Shown here: positions 37,352 through 45,847 of the stretch, piece by piece | Numbering within the stretch: the stretch's first letter is position 1 | Layout of the letters: each line of letters begins with the position of its first letter | From: Bryobacterales bacterium KBS 96 | GTDB lineage: Bacteria; Acidobacteriota; Terriglobia; Bryobacterales; Bryobacteraceae | Length of the DNA: 64,000 nucleotides | Reading direction: 5' to 3' | Assembly: GCA_000381625.1 (NCBI GenBank) | Contig: KB906767.1 | Coordinates: 2,086,629-2,150,628, forward strand | Translations under genes and position numbers: made by a program | Notes under the pieces: generated by a model | Databases searched by the model: none | The model's input: the letters and a program-made list of their open reading frames with translations, nothing else | Told to the model about the DNA's origin: nothing

Positions 37352-37855
37352 AAGTGCTTGCCTTTCGGAATTGGAATTGGCGTGTTGAAATAACACGCCC
37401 CGAGCACCCGGCGGAGAGGGTAGGATGGGCAACGTCAAGGAGAGAGGCCGGCTGGGGGATCACCCACACGAACCGAAGCGGAGTGCGCCGCAGGCGTCTT
37501 GCAGCGCTAGCGAAAGATGGGGAGAGGCGGCCGGTTCAGCAAAGCGGTCCTTGACGGCGACAGGGACGACGTCCCTCCATGTCTTTTGTCAAGCGCTGAG
37601 CGCAGGGGATTCTTCCCCTGCATCCAAAGCCAAGGTTTTTGGGCGTAAAATTCCTATCAGGTTGGGAACCGGGCAACAATTAGCGACAGTCGCTCAAACT
37701 TCCATACGCGGGTTGGCTACCGCACGAACGTGTGTCGTCGCAGGCTTGCCTCGGACTTAGGGCGGGCGTCGGAAAGTACTCCGGCCCAAGGGACGTGCGA
37801 GGATCACCATGACCGGTTGCCCGGTTCCCCACCCGATAAGGGAAAGGTTCTCTTT
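37352..37855 (-). other. Non-coding region downstream of the IS110-family transposase gene
   Basis: About 500 bp without a convincing gene. It includes a short palindrome GCAGGGG/CCCCTGC near 37600 and a long imperfect inverted repeat at 37652-37840 (listed separately). Part of it is likely the non-coding end of the IS110-family element. Confidence 0.45.
37652..37840 (-). ncRNA. Candidate structured RNA: 24-bp inverted repeat in the IS110-family flank
   Basis: The arm at 37652-37675 (CTATCAGGTTGGGAACCGGG...) is nearly the inverse complement of 37816-37840 (...GCCCGGTTCCCCACCCGATAAG): 22 of 24 positions pair, and about 140 bp lie between. The structure sits in the non-coding flank next to the transposase stop codon. 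IS110/IS1111-family elements encode a bridge RNA in a non-coding flank, so this is a candidate. A subterminal inverted repeat of the element is the alternative. Confidence 0.4.
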
Positions 37856-38965
37856 CTACGTGTCCATAGTTGGCCTCATCTCCTGACCGACAGCCCATAC
37901 GAAGCCGGCAAGCTCGCGTGCGAGCGCGGCTACCACAACCGTGGGCTTCTTACCTTTCGCGATCATGATGCGATAGCGTGTGCAGAGTCGGGTCTGTGCT
38001 TTCCATGCGATGGCGCGCACGCTTTTAGGAAGACGGATGAGGATCTCCGCCTTTTCCTTGGCAACACGCGCGGGATACCGGTAGCTCCATGCTGCTTCGA
38101 TGAGCATGCGTCGGGCTTCTCTGTTGCCGGTCTTCGTGATTCCTCCGCGATGAATATTCCCGCCGCTGGAATGCTCGGAAGGAACCAGGCCCAGGTATCC
38201 CATCAGGAGCCGCGGCGACTCAAAACGGCTGAGATCGCCGGTCGTGGCAACGAAGGTTGCGGCGGAAAGCAGATCGATACCGCGCAGGCCCCGTAACGCT
38301 TCCACCAGCGGACCCAGCGACCAGCTTGCCATCATCGCAGTAATTTGTCCGATCAGAGCGTCCCTTCTTTCCTGAGCAGTCCACACTGCTTCAACGTAAT
38401 CCTGAAAAACGATCTGATGGGCGGGCAGCGCGAACGTCTGGCCTGCAAGCCACGAACGGTGACGTTGTGTCCAGTACTTGCCAGTTGCGTACATGCGTCC
38501 ATGACGAAACAGAAAAGCGAGCAACTGCTGCCTGGCACGCATGAGATGCATCGAAGCATCCACTCGTGCGCGTACCAGATCGCGCAAGGCTTCATGCGTC
38601 TCGTCCGGCACCCAGACCGATGTCAGATCTCCCGACCGGTGCAGGATTGCCAGCTTCTGTGAGTCGCGCCGGTCTGTCTTAATCCGCTCACCGGGTTTGC
38701 GCGGAATCATCGAGGTCGCCACAACTGTGCACTTGTGACCAAGCCTTGTGAGCTGACGATAGATGCCGTAACCACAACCTCCGGCTTCATAGCAGAAGTC
38801 GAGCTCGCCATGCCGCGAGAGCCGCTTGGCCATCTTTGCAATCTCGTCAGGTAAATTCGGAATCACTCCCAGAAATCGGACCGGCCCGTTCCTTCCGTCT
38901 TCTGCAATGCTGATGGAAATGGTGTCCTTGTGAACGTCCAAACCGATAAATGATCTGCTCTGCAT
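37856..38965 (-). CDS. IS110-family transposase
   Basis: 369 aa. The N-terminal DEDD RuvC-like domain begins FIGLDVHKDTISISIAEDG and continues with DFCYEAGGCGYGIYRQL and KTDRRDSQKLA. The C-terminal Transposase_20 domain has GIDLLSAATFVATTGDLSRFESPRLLMGYLGLVPSE and GGITKTGNREARRMLIEAAW. The full length suggests an active copy. Confidence 0.93.
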   Translation of the reverse strand: MQSRSFIGLDVHKDTISISIAEDGRNGPVRFLGVIPNLPDEIAKMAKRLSRHGELDFCYEAGGCGYGIYRQLTRLGHKCTVVATSMIPRKPGERIKTDRRDSQKLAILHRSGDLTSVWVPDETHEALRDLVRARVDASMHLMRARQQLLAFLFRHGRMYATGKYWTQRHRSWLAGQTFALPAHQIVFQDYVEAVWTAQERRDALIGQITAMMASWSLGPLVEALRGLRGIDLLSAATFVATTGDLSRFESPRLLMGYLGLVPSEHSSGGNIHRGGITKTGNREARRMLIEAAWSYRYPARVAKEKAEILIRLPKSVRAIAWKAQTRLCTRYRIMIAKGKKPTVVVAALARELAGFVWAVGQEMRPTMDT

Positions 38966-39085
38966 ACGTCTTTCCTCCTCTTAACAGGAGAACCGATAGC
39001 TGAGCTATCGGCCTAATAAAAGACATACAGACTTAGAGGATCGTCAGCTAAATTCTTGGAGTTCCGGCGCGGAGTGCGAGCGTAC

Positions 39086-39709
39086 TTAAAGCAGATTCCG
39101 ATGCGAGCGAGCACTCATCCAAGGTTCGTAGCGCTGAAGGCGCAACAGACTACCTTTGCCGCGGAGCTGTTTGAGAAATATCGACTCTGCTGCCTTATCT
39201 CGCGCTGATTTTGGCTGTTGCGAATCGTCGTTCCGCAAAATAAGACGAATGCCGACGGTGGCGCTCTGAACCCTTGGCGGATCCGCGAGGAAATCACCAA
39301 ATGCCACCGCATCGGTGATTTTGTAGAGCGCATTTGGATCGCTGTTCGTGTTCCTGATGCGTTCACTGAGATCAGATAAAGCTTTGTCTACGCTTTCGCG
39401 AGCAAAGCGCGGCGGTTTCGAGCCGGAGACCGATTCCCCCTGTAGCGTAGTCCTCCATTTTCCCGGCCCTCCGGCAGAGGCGACATAGCCTTCGAATTGC
39501 ATAACGGTGAGCGCCTGCCTTGCTTCGTTCAGGCCGATGTTCAGTGTTTTCGCCAAATCGCGTTCTGTCCATGGCACCGCTGCCCGCGTCTGTTTCAAAA
39601 AGCTGAGAAGCTCAGCGGCAACCAAATTTCGAGCCGAGGCGGCGGAATGACGAGCCGGTTTCTGCTGGCGATTAGTGCTTGAGGTCATTGATTTCATTGC
39701 CACGCTCAA
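39086..39709 (-). CDS. Hypothetical protein with winged-helix N-terminal half
   Basis: 207 aa. Residues about 25-90 look like a winged helix (LLSFLKQTRAAVPWTERDLAKTLNIGLNEARQALTVMQFEGYV). The rest is an unrecognised alpha/beta region ending LLRLQRYEPWMSARSHRNLL. It lies next to a methyltransferase gene on the same strand. No function can be assigned. Confidence 0.55.
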   Translation of the reverse strand: MSVAMKSMTSSTNRQQKPARHSAASARNLVAAELLSFLKQTRAAVPWTERDLAKTLNIGLNEARQALTVMQFEGYVASAGGPGKWRTTLQGESVSGSKPPRFARESVDKALSDLSERIRNTNSDPNALYKITDAVAFGDFLADPPRVQSATVGIRLILRNDDSQQPKSARDKAAESIFLKQLRGKGSLLRLQRYEPWMSARSHRNLL

Positions 39710-39733
39710 CTGCTCAGAAGCGCGATCCAGCTG

Positions 39734-40297
39734 CTAGACTACAGCGCTGACGAGATGATTGCCGCTCACGGAATGCGCGAGGTCCACCATTTGCTGAAAG
39801 CCAAGGCCGCGGAGCATCGCCGCCACGGCCTGTGGCTGAATCAGATATTTCAGGGCACCAGCTATGCATATTCGACTGGCCAGTGCATCCAGAGCGGTGT
39901 GAGCCACTGTCTGAAGAGACGTGCGCTCCATTACATAGTCAAACACCACTCCACTTCCTGCGGGCAACGAGGCAATAAAAGCAAGACCGGCGATGATGGC
40001 ATCAACCGTGCGATACCCTGGGTCGCCGAGCCAGATGAACAGGCTTGTTTTCCGTTTGTCGAAATCCGATTTCTCCAGCCTCGTCGCGAGGGTTTCGGAT
40101 GCGAACTGCGTTGGGACAAACGTGGCCGGCGAACCTGAAGTTTGTTCTTCATCCACCGTAAACACCTGGATGTTCTGATCCGGCGAACTCTTGAATGCTT
40201 CTTTAAACAACGGTCCCGAGCCTACTACTACGCACTGCCGTACGCCCCTGGCAAAAGCTGCCATCAGCTCGGTTTTGAGGAAGTGGACAGCACTCAT
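39734..40297 (-). CDS. SAM-dependent methyltransferase of the leucine carboxyl methyltransferase (LCM) type, short
   Basis: 187 aa from an ATG that overlaps the preceding stop as ATGA. It fits the C-terminal part of LCM-family (TIGR00027-like) enzymes: CVVVGSGPLFKEAF in place of the SAM-binding GxG loop, FIWLGDPGYRTVDAIIAGLAFIASLPAGSGVVFDYVM, and a C-terminal GLGFQQMVDL. It lacks about 80-100 N-terminal residues of the usual length, so it may be truncated or degenerate. It is co-transcribed with the small membrane protein and the sigma factor. Confidence 0.6.
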   Translation of the reverse strand: MSAVHFLKTELMAAFARGVRQCVVVGSGPLFKEAFKSSPDQNIQVFTVDEEQTSGSPATFVPTQFASETLATRLEKSDFDKRKTSLFIWLGDPGYRTVDAIIAGLAFIASLPAGSGVVFDYVMERTSLQTVAHTALDALASRICIAGALKYLIQPQAVAAMLRGLGFQQMVDLAHSVSGNHLVSAVV

Positions 40298-40647
40298 GCC
40301 CGCGCCTCCGCTTCGCTGTTTGGTTTTTCGACGTTTTGGCCTCGACCGCAACCGCGACGCATTCCTTGCTTGAATTTCTCGCGCTCCTCCGGCGTCATTT
40401 GTTCCCAACGTTCCATCATGCGACGGCGCCAACGCGGGCCGCCTCCGGCGTATGGGCGGAACCCCCCGAACAAAATCTTGCATAGGACAAGAAGTCCCAG
40501 CGCCTGCCAGAAGCTAATCGTTCGAACGGCAAAGATCCCCGGCATCAAAACATTCCAGAGGCCCATCACTAAAAAACTAAAAACCGTCACAGCTACGGTC
40601 GCAAACAACGCAATCTTTAAGACCCTCAATAAACGGTACCTTCTCAT
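40294..40647 (-). CDS. Small membrane protein downstream of ECF sigma factor
   Basis: 117 aa from the ATG at 40647, just after the sigma factor stop and preceded by GAGGAG. It has two predicted membrane segments (VLKIALFATVAVTVFSFLVMGLW and FWQALGLLVLCKILFGG), then a basic, Met/Glu/Arg-rich tail (RRRMMERWEQMTPEEREKFKQGMRRGCGRG). Its position suggests a membrane partner or anti-sigma-like factor, but no anti-sigma motif is visible. Confidence 0.7.
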   Translation of the reverse strand: MRRYRLLRVLKIALFATVAVTVFSFLVMGLWNVLMPGIFAVRTISFWQALGLLVLCKILFGGFRPYAGGGPRWRRRMMERWEQMTPEEREKFKQGMRRGCGRGQNVEKPNSEAEARA

Positions 40648-40657
40648 CTGCCACTCC

Positions 40658-41245
40658 TCAATCTCTTCCAAACTCGTTATAGATGGCTTGCAATCGCCGC
40701 CGCAATTGAAGCACGGCATATCGTTTTCGGGACAGCAACGTGTTGACACTGACGCCGGTTGCTTCACTCAATTCCTTGAAGCTTCGACCCTCGATCTCAT
40801 GTGCGACAAAAACGTCGCGCTGCTCTTCGGGCAGATCTTCGAGGGCCGCATCCAATTGTTCCAGCAACACGCTGCGTGCATAAGCGGCTTCTGGCCCTGC
40901 TTCCGGTGAAGGAAGCAAATCTTCCCATCGGTGCCCCTCGCCCTCTTCAGGTATCAGCGTGGCGTCGTTTCCCAAAACGACCGGGCGTTTGCTTCGGAAC
41001 AGGTCGACGATTCTGTTGCGTGCCACGCGAAACAGCCAAGCGCTCACTTGCTCCACCGGCTTCATTAAACGGTAAGCGGCAATCAGTTCATAGAAAACTT
41101 CCTGAAGAATGTCTTCGGCCTCACCCGTATTCGGGACGCGGGCGACGATGAATTGGCGCAGCCGTGCCTGTTCCCGCGCAATAATTTCGGAGAGCCGCCG
41201 ATTCTGATCGGCAGCGTCTCCGCGGACGCTAAGCACTTCTTCCAT
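40658..41245 (-). CDS. ECF-type RNA polymerase sigma-70 factor
   Basis: 195 aa with region 2 (EAEDILQEVFYELIAAYRLMKPVEQVSAWLFRVARNRIVDLFRSK) and region 4 (LEDLPEEQRDVFVAHEIEGRSFKELSEATGVSVNTLLSRKRYAVLQLRRRL). The linker is acidic. It heads an operon with a small membrane protein and an LCM-like methyltransferase. A long inverted repeat lies upstream. Confidence 0.92.
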   Translation of the reverse strand: MEEVLSVRGDAADQNRRLSEIIAREQARLRQFIVARVPNTGEAEDILQEVFYELIAAYRLMKPVEQVSAWLFRVARNRIVDLFRSKRPVVLGNDATLIPEEGEGHRWEDLLPSPEAGPEAAYARSVLLEQLDAALEDLPEEQRDVFVAHEIEGRSFKELSEATGVSVNTLLSRKRYAVLQLRRRLQAIYNEFGRD

Positions 41246-41350
41246 CCACCCATGTAGACGGATTGGCCGCCGAAATATTGTAAGAACCGAGAAAATCCGA
41301 AGAATCGCCGGCTGAGAGCGACGCTCTTAAGCCGCCAGAACGGGGCGCTA

Positions 41351-41402
41351 ACGGGTCATATATTACACATGAATAGCCGTTTTTGTATACGATATGACCC
41401 GT
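41351..41402. promoter_or_regulatory. 11-bp perfect inverted repeat in the sigma/propeller divergent region
   Basis: ACGGGTCATAT and ATATGACCCGT are perfect inverse complements 30 bp apart, between the ECF sigma gene (-) and the secreted propeller gene (+). This is the expected place for a regulator site controlling one or both genes. Confidence 0.4.
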
Positions 41403-41577
41403 TATGCCGATAATGAGTGCTGCTTCGCCAGCCCTGTCCCGCCTAATCGGTGACGGCGGCGGGTCGGGGCGCATCAAAGGATACCGATTCAGGTTCCATG
41501 GTGTCCGGGTTGCCAAGAAGCTTCTCCTAGGAATAGAAAATTTTTCAGCCCTCCAAAACGGTGCTACGATTCTCGGC

Positions 41578-42624
41578 ATGAAACGGCCAAACTCGCTATT
41601 GCTAGTCGTCACGGTGGGCATCGCCGCAATAGCTGTTGGATTGCAGGCTGCCGGCGATCAAAACGCAACTTACACGGTTCGCACCGTGGCCCTGCCCGAC
41701 CACGGCAAGGGAAATATCACAATGGATTACATCGCGTACGATCCCAGGACGGGATATGTCTGGGTCCCCGCCATAAATATTGGCTCGGTCGATGTGGTGG
41801 ACACCAGCAACGGCAGCGTCCGTGAGATCTCGGGTTTTGCGACCAATGAAGTAGAAGTCCGAGGTCGTAAACGCGCTCAGGGACCGAGCGGCGTATCGAT
41901 TGGCGACGGCTTGGTGTATATCGGTGACCGGGCCGACTCCAGTGTATGCGCTGTTGATGAAAAGACGCTCGCGCGCAAGGGCTGTGGTCACATCGATTCC
42001 ACTCCTGACGGCGTGGTCTATGTGGCGCCCACAAAAGAAGTCTGGGTCACCGCGCCACGCGACAACTCCGTCCGTATTCTGGACAGCCAGACCTTGAGGC
42101 AGAAAGAAAAACTGACATTCGAAGGCCGGCCGGAAGGCTATGCGGTCGACGCACAGCGCGGCCGCTTCTACGTGAACTACGAGGACAAAGACCTCACGAC
42201 CGCGATTGATCTTCAAACGCATAAGACTCTCGCGAAGTGGCAATCCTCGTGTGGGGAGGACGGTCCGCACGGCCTCTCGGTCGATCAACAAACCGGATAC
42301 CTGTTCGTGGCCTGCAGCACGCAAGCGGAGGTCTTGGATGCGGGTCATAACGGCGGGAAGCTATCATCTATCAACACCGGCGACGGCGTGGACGATCTCA
42401 ATTATTCGTCAGCCACTCACACGTTGTATGTAGGCGCTGCCAAAGATGCGCGGCTCACAGTGGCCCGAGTCGACGCGACTGGCAAGCTCAGCTTGGTTGC
42501 TGAGGTGCCGACCCACGAGGGCGCTCGCAACGGAGTCGTCACCAAAAATGGCACGGTGTATCTCGCGCACTCGCAGCTCGGCCAATTAGCGGGCCTCGTC
42601 GTGGTATCACCGAGCAGGAAGTAA
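41578..42624 (+). CDS. Secreted YVTN/NHL-type beta-propeller protein
   Basis: 348 aa from the ATG at 41578, which places a signal peptide (LLLVVTVGIAAIAVGLQAAG) at the N-terminus; the longer open frame from 41404 adds no domain. Repeats such as YDPRTGYVWVPAINIGSVDVVD, KEVWVTAPRDNSVRILD, TGYLFVACSTQAEVLD and TLYVGAAKDARLTVARV form a propeller. Probably periplasmic or surface; ligand unknown. Confidence 0.8.
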   Translation: MKRPNSLLLVVTVGIAAIAVGLQAAGDQNATYTVRTVALPDHGKGNITMDYIAYDPRTGYVWVPAINIGSVDVVDTSNGSVREISGFATNEVEVRGRKRAQGPSGVSIGDGLVYIGDRADSSVCAVDEKTLARKGCGHIDSTPDGVVYVAPTKEVWVTAPRDNSVRILDSQTLRQKEKLTFEGRPEGYAVDAQRGRFYVNYEDKDLTTAIDLQTHKTLAKWQSSCGEDGPHGLSVDQQTGYLFVACSTQAEVLDAGHNGGKLSSINTGDGVDDLNYSSATHTLYVGAAKDARLTVARVDATGKLSLVAEVPTHEGARNGVVTKNGTVYLAHSQLGQLAGLVVVSPSRK

Positions 42625-42747
42625 ACCGCACTACGCAAACGCCGGCTCTAAGGAATCGCTCCAAGTCGTTCCGCCCTGCGCGGCGCGCAACATGGTGGCG
42701 GCAGAATGCCGACTGTGAGAGTTGGTGAGGCGGAAGGAAACGAGCCC

Positions 42748-43623
42748 TCAACCTACCGATTCCGGCGGAGCTGACGCAGAACGCGCTTGCGCGCTGACCA
42801 TCCAGCAGGCAGCGGTAAATCGGACTTCCGCCCCGTGCACGTAAGGATCAAAGGCGGCGCGGACCCTTTGGATGACGTGAGTGCGTGTCCGGTCGTCTGT
42901 CTCTTGAAGGATACGGCCGACCGGGCCGAGTCGTGTCAGGTAAGGGACCAACTCCTTTTCGGGCAGAGTGCACGTGATATCGATGGGTCGGATATCGATG
43001 TCAGCCCAGCCGCTCTCCTTAAGAATGTTGTGAACCCGGCCGCCATTCGCGAAGGCGAACTGCCCCGGCGCTTCCGTATGGCGCGCGGGCAGGTTCGGCA
43101 GGAGCGGTGCCGCGGCCCGTTCGGCCGTTGTCATGAACGGATTTTCCGCCGCACTCCGCCAAGCGACGAACCGGAGCTCGGCGTTCTCCGCCGCGGCATG
43201 CCGCAGGTTCGCAAAGGCGCGGATAGAGTCGTCGAAGAACATTACGCCAAAGCGCGAAATGATGATGTCGAAGCTTGCGGGCTCGAACGTATGCGCCTGC
43301 GCGTTGGCGCAGATAAAGTTTGCCGGCGTGCCTTCCCGTTTGGCGCGGGACCGGGCGGCGGCGATCATTGCGTCCGAAATGTCGATCCCGATGCAGCGGC
43401 CCTTCGCTCCGAGCCCTCGCGCGACCGCCAGCGTTGTGCCGCCCGCGCCGCAGCCGACGTCGAGGACGCGGCCTCCTGGTCCGCGAGAAACTGCGTCGAC
43501 CAGCAGGTCTTCGAATGGTTTAAATACCTGGTCGAGCGACTCCTGCAATTCGACCCAGGCGCGTCCTGCGACGCCGTTCCACAGTATCGCCTGCTCGTTA
43601 TCGGCCTGAGATGTGACATCCAT
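42748..43623 (-). CDS. Class I SAM-dependent methyltransferase
   Basis: 291 aa from the ATG at 43623. SAM-binding loop VLDVGCGAGGTTLAVARGLGA, then GIDISDAMIAAAR and a FDIIISRFGVMFFDD motif. It belongs to the UbiE/Methyltransf_11-25 group; substrate unknown. It is divergent from a MerR-family gene, and its promoter has the 19-bp spacer of a MerR-activated promoter, so the regulator likely controls it in response to a small molecule or metal. Confidence 0.88.
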   Translation of the reverse strand: MDVTSQADNEQAILWNGVAGRAWVELQESLDQVFKPFEDLLVDAVSRGPGGRVLDVGCGAGGTTLAVARGLGAKGRCIGIDISDAMIAAARSRAKREGTPANFICANAQAHTFEPASFDIIISRFGVMFFDDSIRAFANLRHAAAENAELRFVAWRSAAENPFMTTAERAAAPLLPNLPARHTEAPGQFAFANGGRVHNILKESGWADIDIRPIDITCTLPEKELVPYLTRLGPVGRILQETDDRTRTHVIQRVRAAFDPYVHGAEVRFTAACWMVSAQARSASAPPESVG

Positions 43624-43662
43624 AATCGTCTCTTTCACTTGCCTCCTGGAATCAGAAACTGT

Positions 43663-43693
43663 ATTATGCAACTTCAAGTCGACTTGAGGTCAA
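43663..43693 (-). promoter_or_regulatory. MerR/SoxR-type promoter-operator for the methyltransferase gene
   Basis: Read on the - strand: TTGACC, 19-bp spacer, CATAAT. The spacer contains the palindrome CTTCAAGTCGACTTGAGG (+ strand 43672-43689), very like the SoxR box. A 19-bp spacer with a central operator is the hallmark of MerR-activated promoters. Confidence 0.75.
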
Positions 43694-43703
43694 GGGAAAA
43701 TAT

Positions 43704-44120
43704 TTGGATATAACTGACGTGGTGCGGCGATCCGGCGTTTCTGCTTCGACGCTGCGGTTCTATGAGGAAAAACGGCTGATCGCCTCGACCGGCAGACGGG
43801 GCCTGCACCGCCTGTTCGATCCCGGCGTGCTGGACCGGCTGGCGTTGATCGCGCTGGGGCAAGCTGCGGGCTTCTCGCTCGATGAGATCGCGCTCATGTT
43901 CGGGCCTGGCGGGCGGCCGCGCATTGACCGACATATGCTCGCGGCCAAGGCGGATGAGCTAGACACAAAGATCCGCGAACTCAGCGCCATGCGCGACGGC
44001 CTGCGCCACGCCGCTGCTTGCCCCGCACGGAGCCACATGGAATGTCCCACTTTTCGTCGTCTCTTACGAGCCGCCGCATCTGGAACTGCAGGGGCGCGAA
44101 GGAAAAAGATTGCAACTTGA
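43704..44120 (+). CDS. MerR-family transcriptional regulator
   Basis: 138 aa from a TTG start. The N-terminal MerR winged helix is VVRRSGVSASTLRFYEEKRLI, followed by a dimerisation helix and a C-terminal CPARSHMECPTFRRLL with two Cys, as in thiol- or metal-sensing members. It is divergent from the methyltransferase gene, with the operator between them. Confidence 0.9.
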   Translation: MDITDVVRRSGVSASTLRFYEEKRLIASTGRRGLHRLFDPGVLDRLALIALGQAAGFSLDEIALMFGPGGRPRIDRHMLAAKADELDTKIRELSAMRDGLRHAAACPARSHMECPTFRRLLRAAASGTAGARRKKIAT

Positions 44121-44482
44121 TTCAGGGCGGGTTGGCGACATCCGAAAGTTGCCCTGTCGCAAGCGGACTTCGCGGTCAGTATCTAGCGTTCACTTTCCGG
44201 ATTGCCGACGATCCACTCCAACACCTGAGAGCCCACAATGGCCAAGTTCCGTTCCAGTCGTCATTTCGGTGATGCCGGGCAGAGCAGTTCGCGGCACGAA
44301 CCTCTTGCAATATGTCGCTGGCTGAAATTTAGGAGGCACCATGAGCGGGGTATGCGGTTTTTCTGGGGCTCATTTCCGCGGCGAGAATAGCAGGCGTTTG
44401 ACCTAGCGAGCTTTTGGTTACGAACGGCAGCGCAGCTGTCGACCCGCGAACATCGCCGACGACATCAAACAGCATTCGGACA
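44121..44482 (+). other. Intergenic region, nothing recognised
   Basis: About 360 bp between the MerR gene and the 3' end of the nuclease-like gene. No convincing open frame, tRNA, hairpin or repeat is visible. Confidence 0.4.
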
Positions 44483-45826
44483 TCACGCTCCTTCACTCAG
44501 TGCAATCACTTCAGAAGGCGTTATCTTGTGTCGCACCGAGAAAGAACCCCACTGTCGGCTCGAATACTCCGAAATGACGTATCGATTGTGTTTTTCGTCT
44601 TCACGGAGTTCAAGAAAAAAGCCACCCATCAAGCCGGGGCTGGCAAAATACCTATCCTTTTCTGGGATCGAGCCAGTCAACAGCCGAAGATCTGGAAGTG
44701 GATAGGGCATCTCGGTTCCGAGACAAATGACCGTACTTCTCATGAACCCGAGCAACATGGCCCGGAGCGCACGCAAGTCTCGGTCTTCTTGCGACAGGGA
44801 TGCCTTCTCTCCTTTAGCCCGCAGCGCTTCCGGGAGCAGGTCAGAAGACTTTTCGTATAGGCCAGCGAGAAAGTCTATCGCTGCAAAAAAGTGTTCAAAC
44901 TCTGGCGGCTCCGCATCGAAAGAGAAATCCACGATTTTGGGCACATCAATCTGAAACGCATACTTGCTTCTGCCCACCGGGACCACATCGATCCTGGGGA
45001 CTGAACCGTGGGGGTACCGAGCCACCCATTGCTTCACCACCTCGTACAGAGGAGCCGGATCGGATACAGGCAGAATCAGGTCAATACGGCCCGTTCTCGC
45101 TTGATGCCTTATCTGAACACCTTTCGGCCAAACAGTGCCTCGAAAAAAGAACCAAGTGTCATCCCACCAGGCGTCTCTCGCCTTGTCATAGACCCACCGC
45201 TCAGGCTCAAGAACCTTCGCGCACTCAGCCGAATACATAGCGCGAAAGCGTGTCATACCGGGATTGACGCTCTGGATTCCAATCGCCTCGAATTTTCGGA
45301 TGGTTTGCTCCAGTACGCGGGTGCGGAAGCGACTCCGCTCATCGGTCTTCATGGCGAAATAGCCGTGGAGTGCTTCTAGGCTTACAATCGCGTCGAAGTC
45401 GCCCTTCTCAGCGGAATACTTCGCGTGCGCTACAAGGCAGGTCCAGTACTGAGCCCACTCTTGTCCCTTGCCTTCATCGCCTCTCTCACGATATCGCTTT
45501 GCCTGGTCGGGCTGGAACCCTGCTCTGATTTTGTCTTCAATCAAAATTGCAGTCGGCAATGCGCCGCTATTAGCGCCGTACTTAACGAGGAGATCCGTTT
45601 CCCCTTTTGCAGTGGTCGCAGAACGTACTGCGATACAGTCGCTCTCTTCTGTACACCCCACAATCCGGCTTTGATCACCTGCGGTAAGGCGAGCTTGCTC
45701 CAGAAAGAACCTCAGGAAGTCAGGATTGACAGAGAACTCTTCTTCAAGGACATAGTCGATGTGACGCTCTTCAACAGGCGACAGGAATTCGTCCTGGTTC
45801 GATTTTTCCTCTTTTGACACCGGCAT
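44483..45826 (-). CDS. PD-(D/E)XK nuclease superfamily protein (PDDEXK_4 type)
   Basis: 447 aa. The N-terminal third has the nuclease core: GETDLLVKY (Asp), AILIEDKIRAGFQPDQAKRYRERG (E-x-K followed by Q..R-Y), then the family-typical cysteine/His-poor helices. The C-terminal part (about 230-440) is unrecognised. Proteins of this kind are common singletons in defence islands; the target is not known. Confidence 0.75.
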   Translation of the reverse strand: MPVSKEEKSNQDEFLSPVEERHIDYVLEEEFSVNPDFLRFFLEQARLTAGDQSRIVGCTEESDCIAVRSATTAKGETDLLVKYGANSGALPTAILIEDKIRAGFQPDQAKRYRERGDEGKGQEWAQYWTCLVAHAKYSAEKGDFDAIVSLEALHGYFAMKTDERSRFRTRVLEQTIRKFEAIGIQSVNPGMTRFRAMYSAECAKVLEPERWVYDKARDAWWDDTWFFFRGTVWPKGVQIRHQARTGRIDLILPVSDPAPLYEVVKQWVARYPHGSVPRIDVVPVGRSKYAFQIDVPKIVDFSFDAEPPEFEHFFAAIDFLAGLYEKSSDLLPEALRAKGEKASLSQEDRDLRALRAMLLGFMRSTVICLGTEMPYPLPDLRLLTGSIPEKDRYFASPGLMGGFFLELREDEKHNRYVISEYSSRQWGSFSVRHKITPSEVIALSEGA

Positions 45827-45847
45827 AATAGGCGATTATAAAGCCAT

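Larger units (their letters stand above)
37600..39060 (-). mobile_element. IS110-family insertion sequence (boundaries approximate)
   Basis: Complete DEDD transposase plus a long non-coding flank on its 3' side. IS110-type elements lack classic terminal inverted repeats and target duplications, so the ends cannot be placed from this sequence alone. It separates the Druantia/ArdC block from the following genes. Confidence 0.6.
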
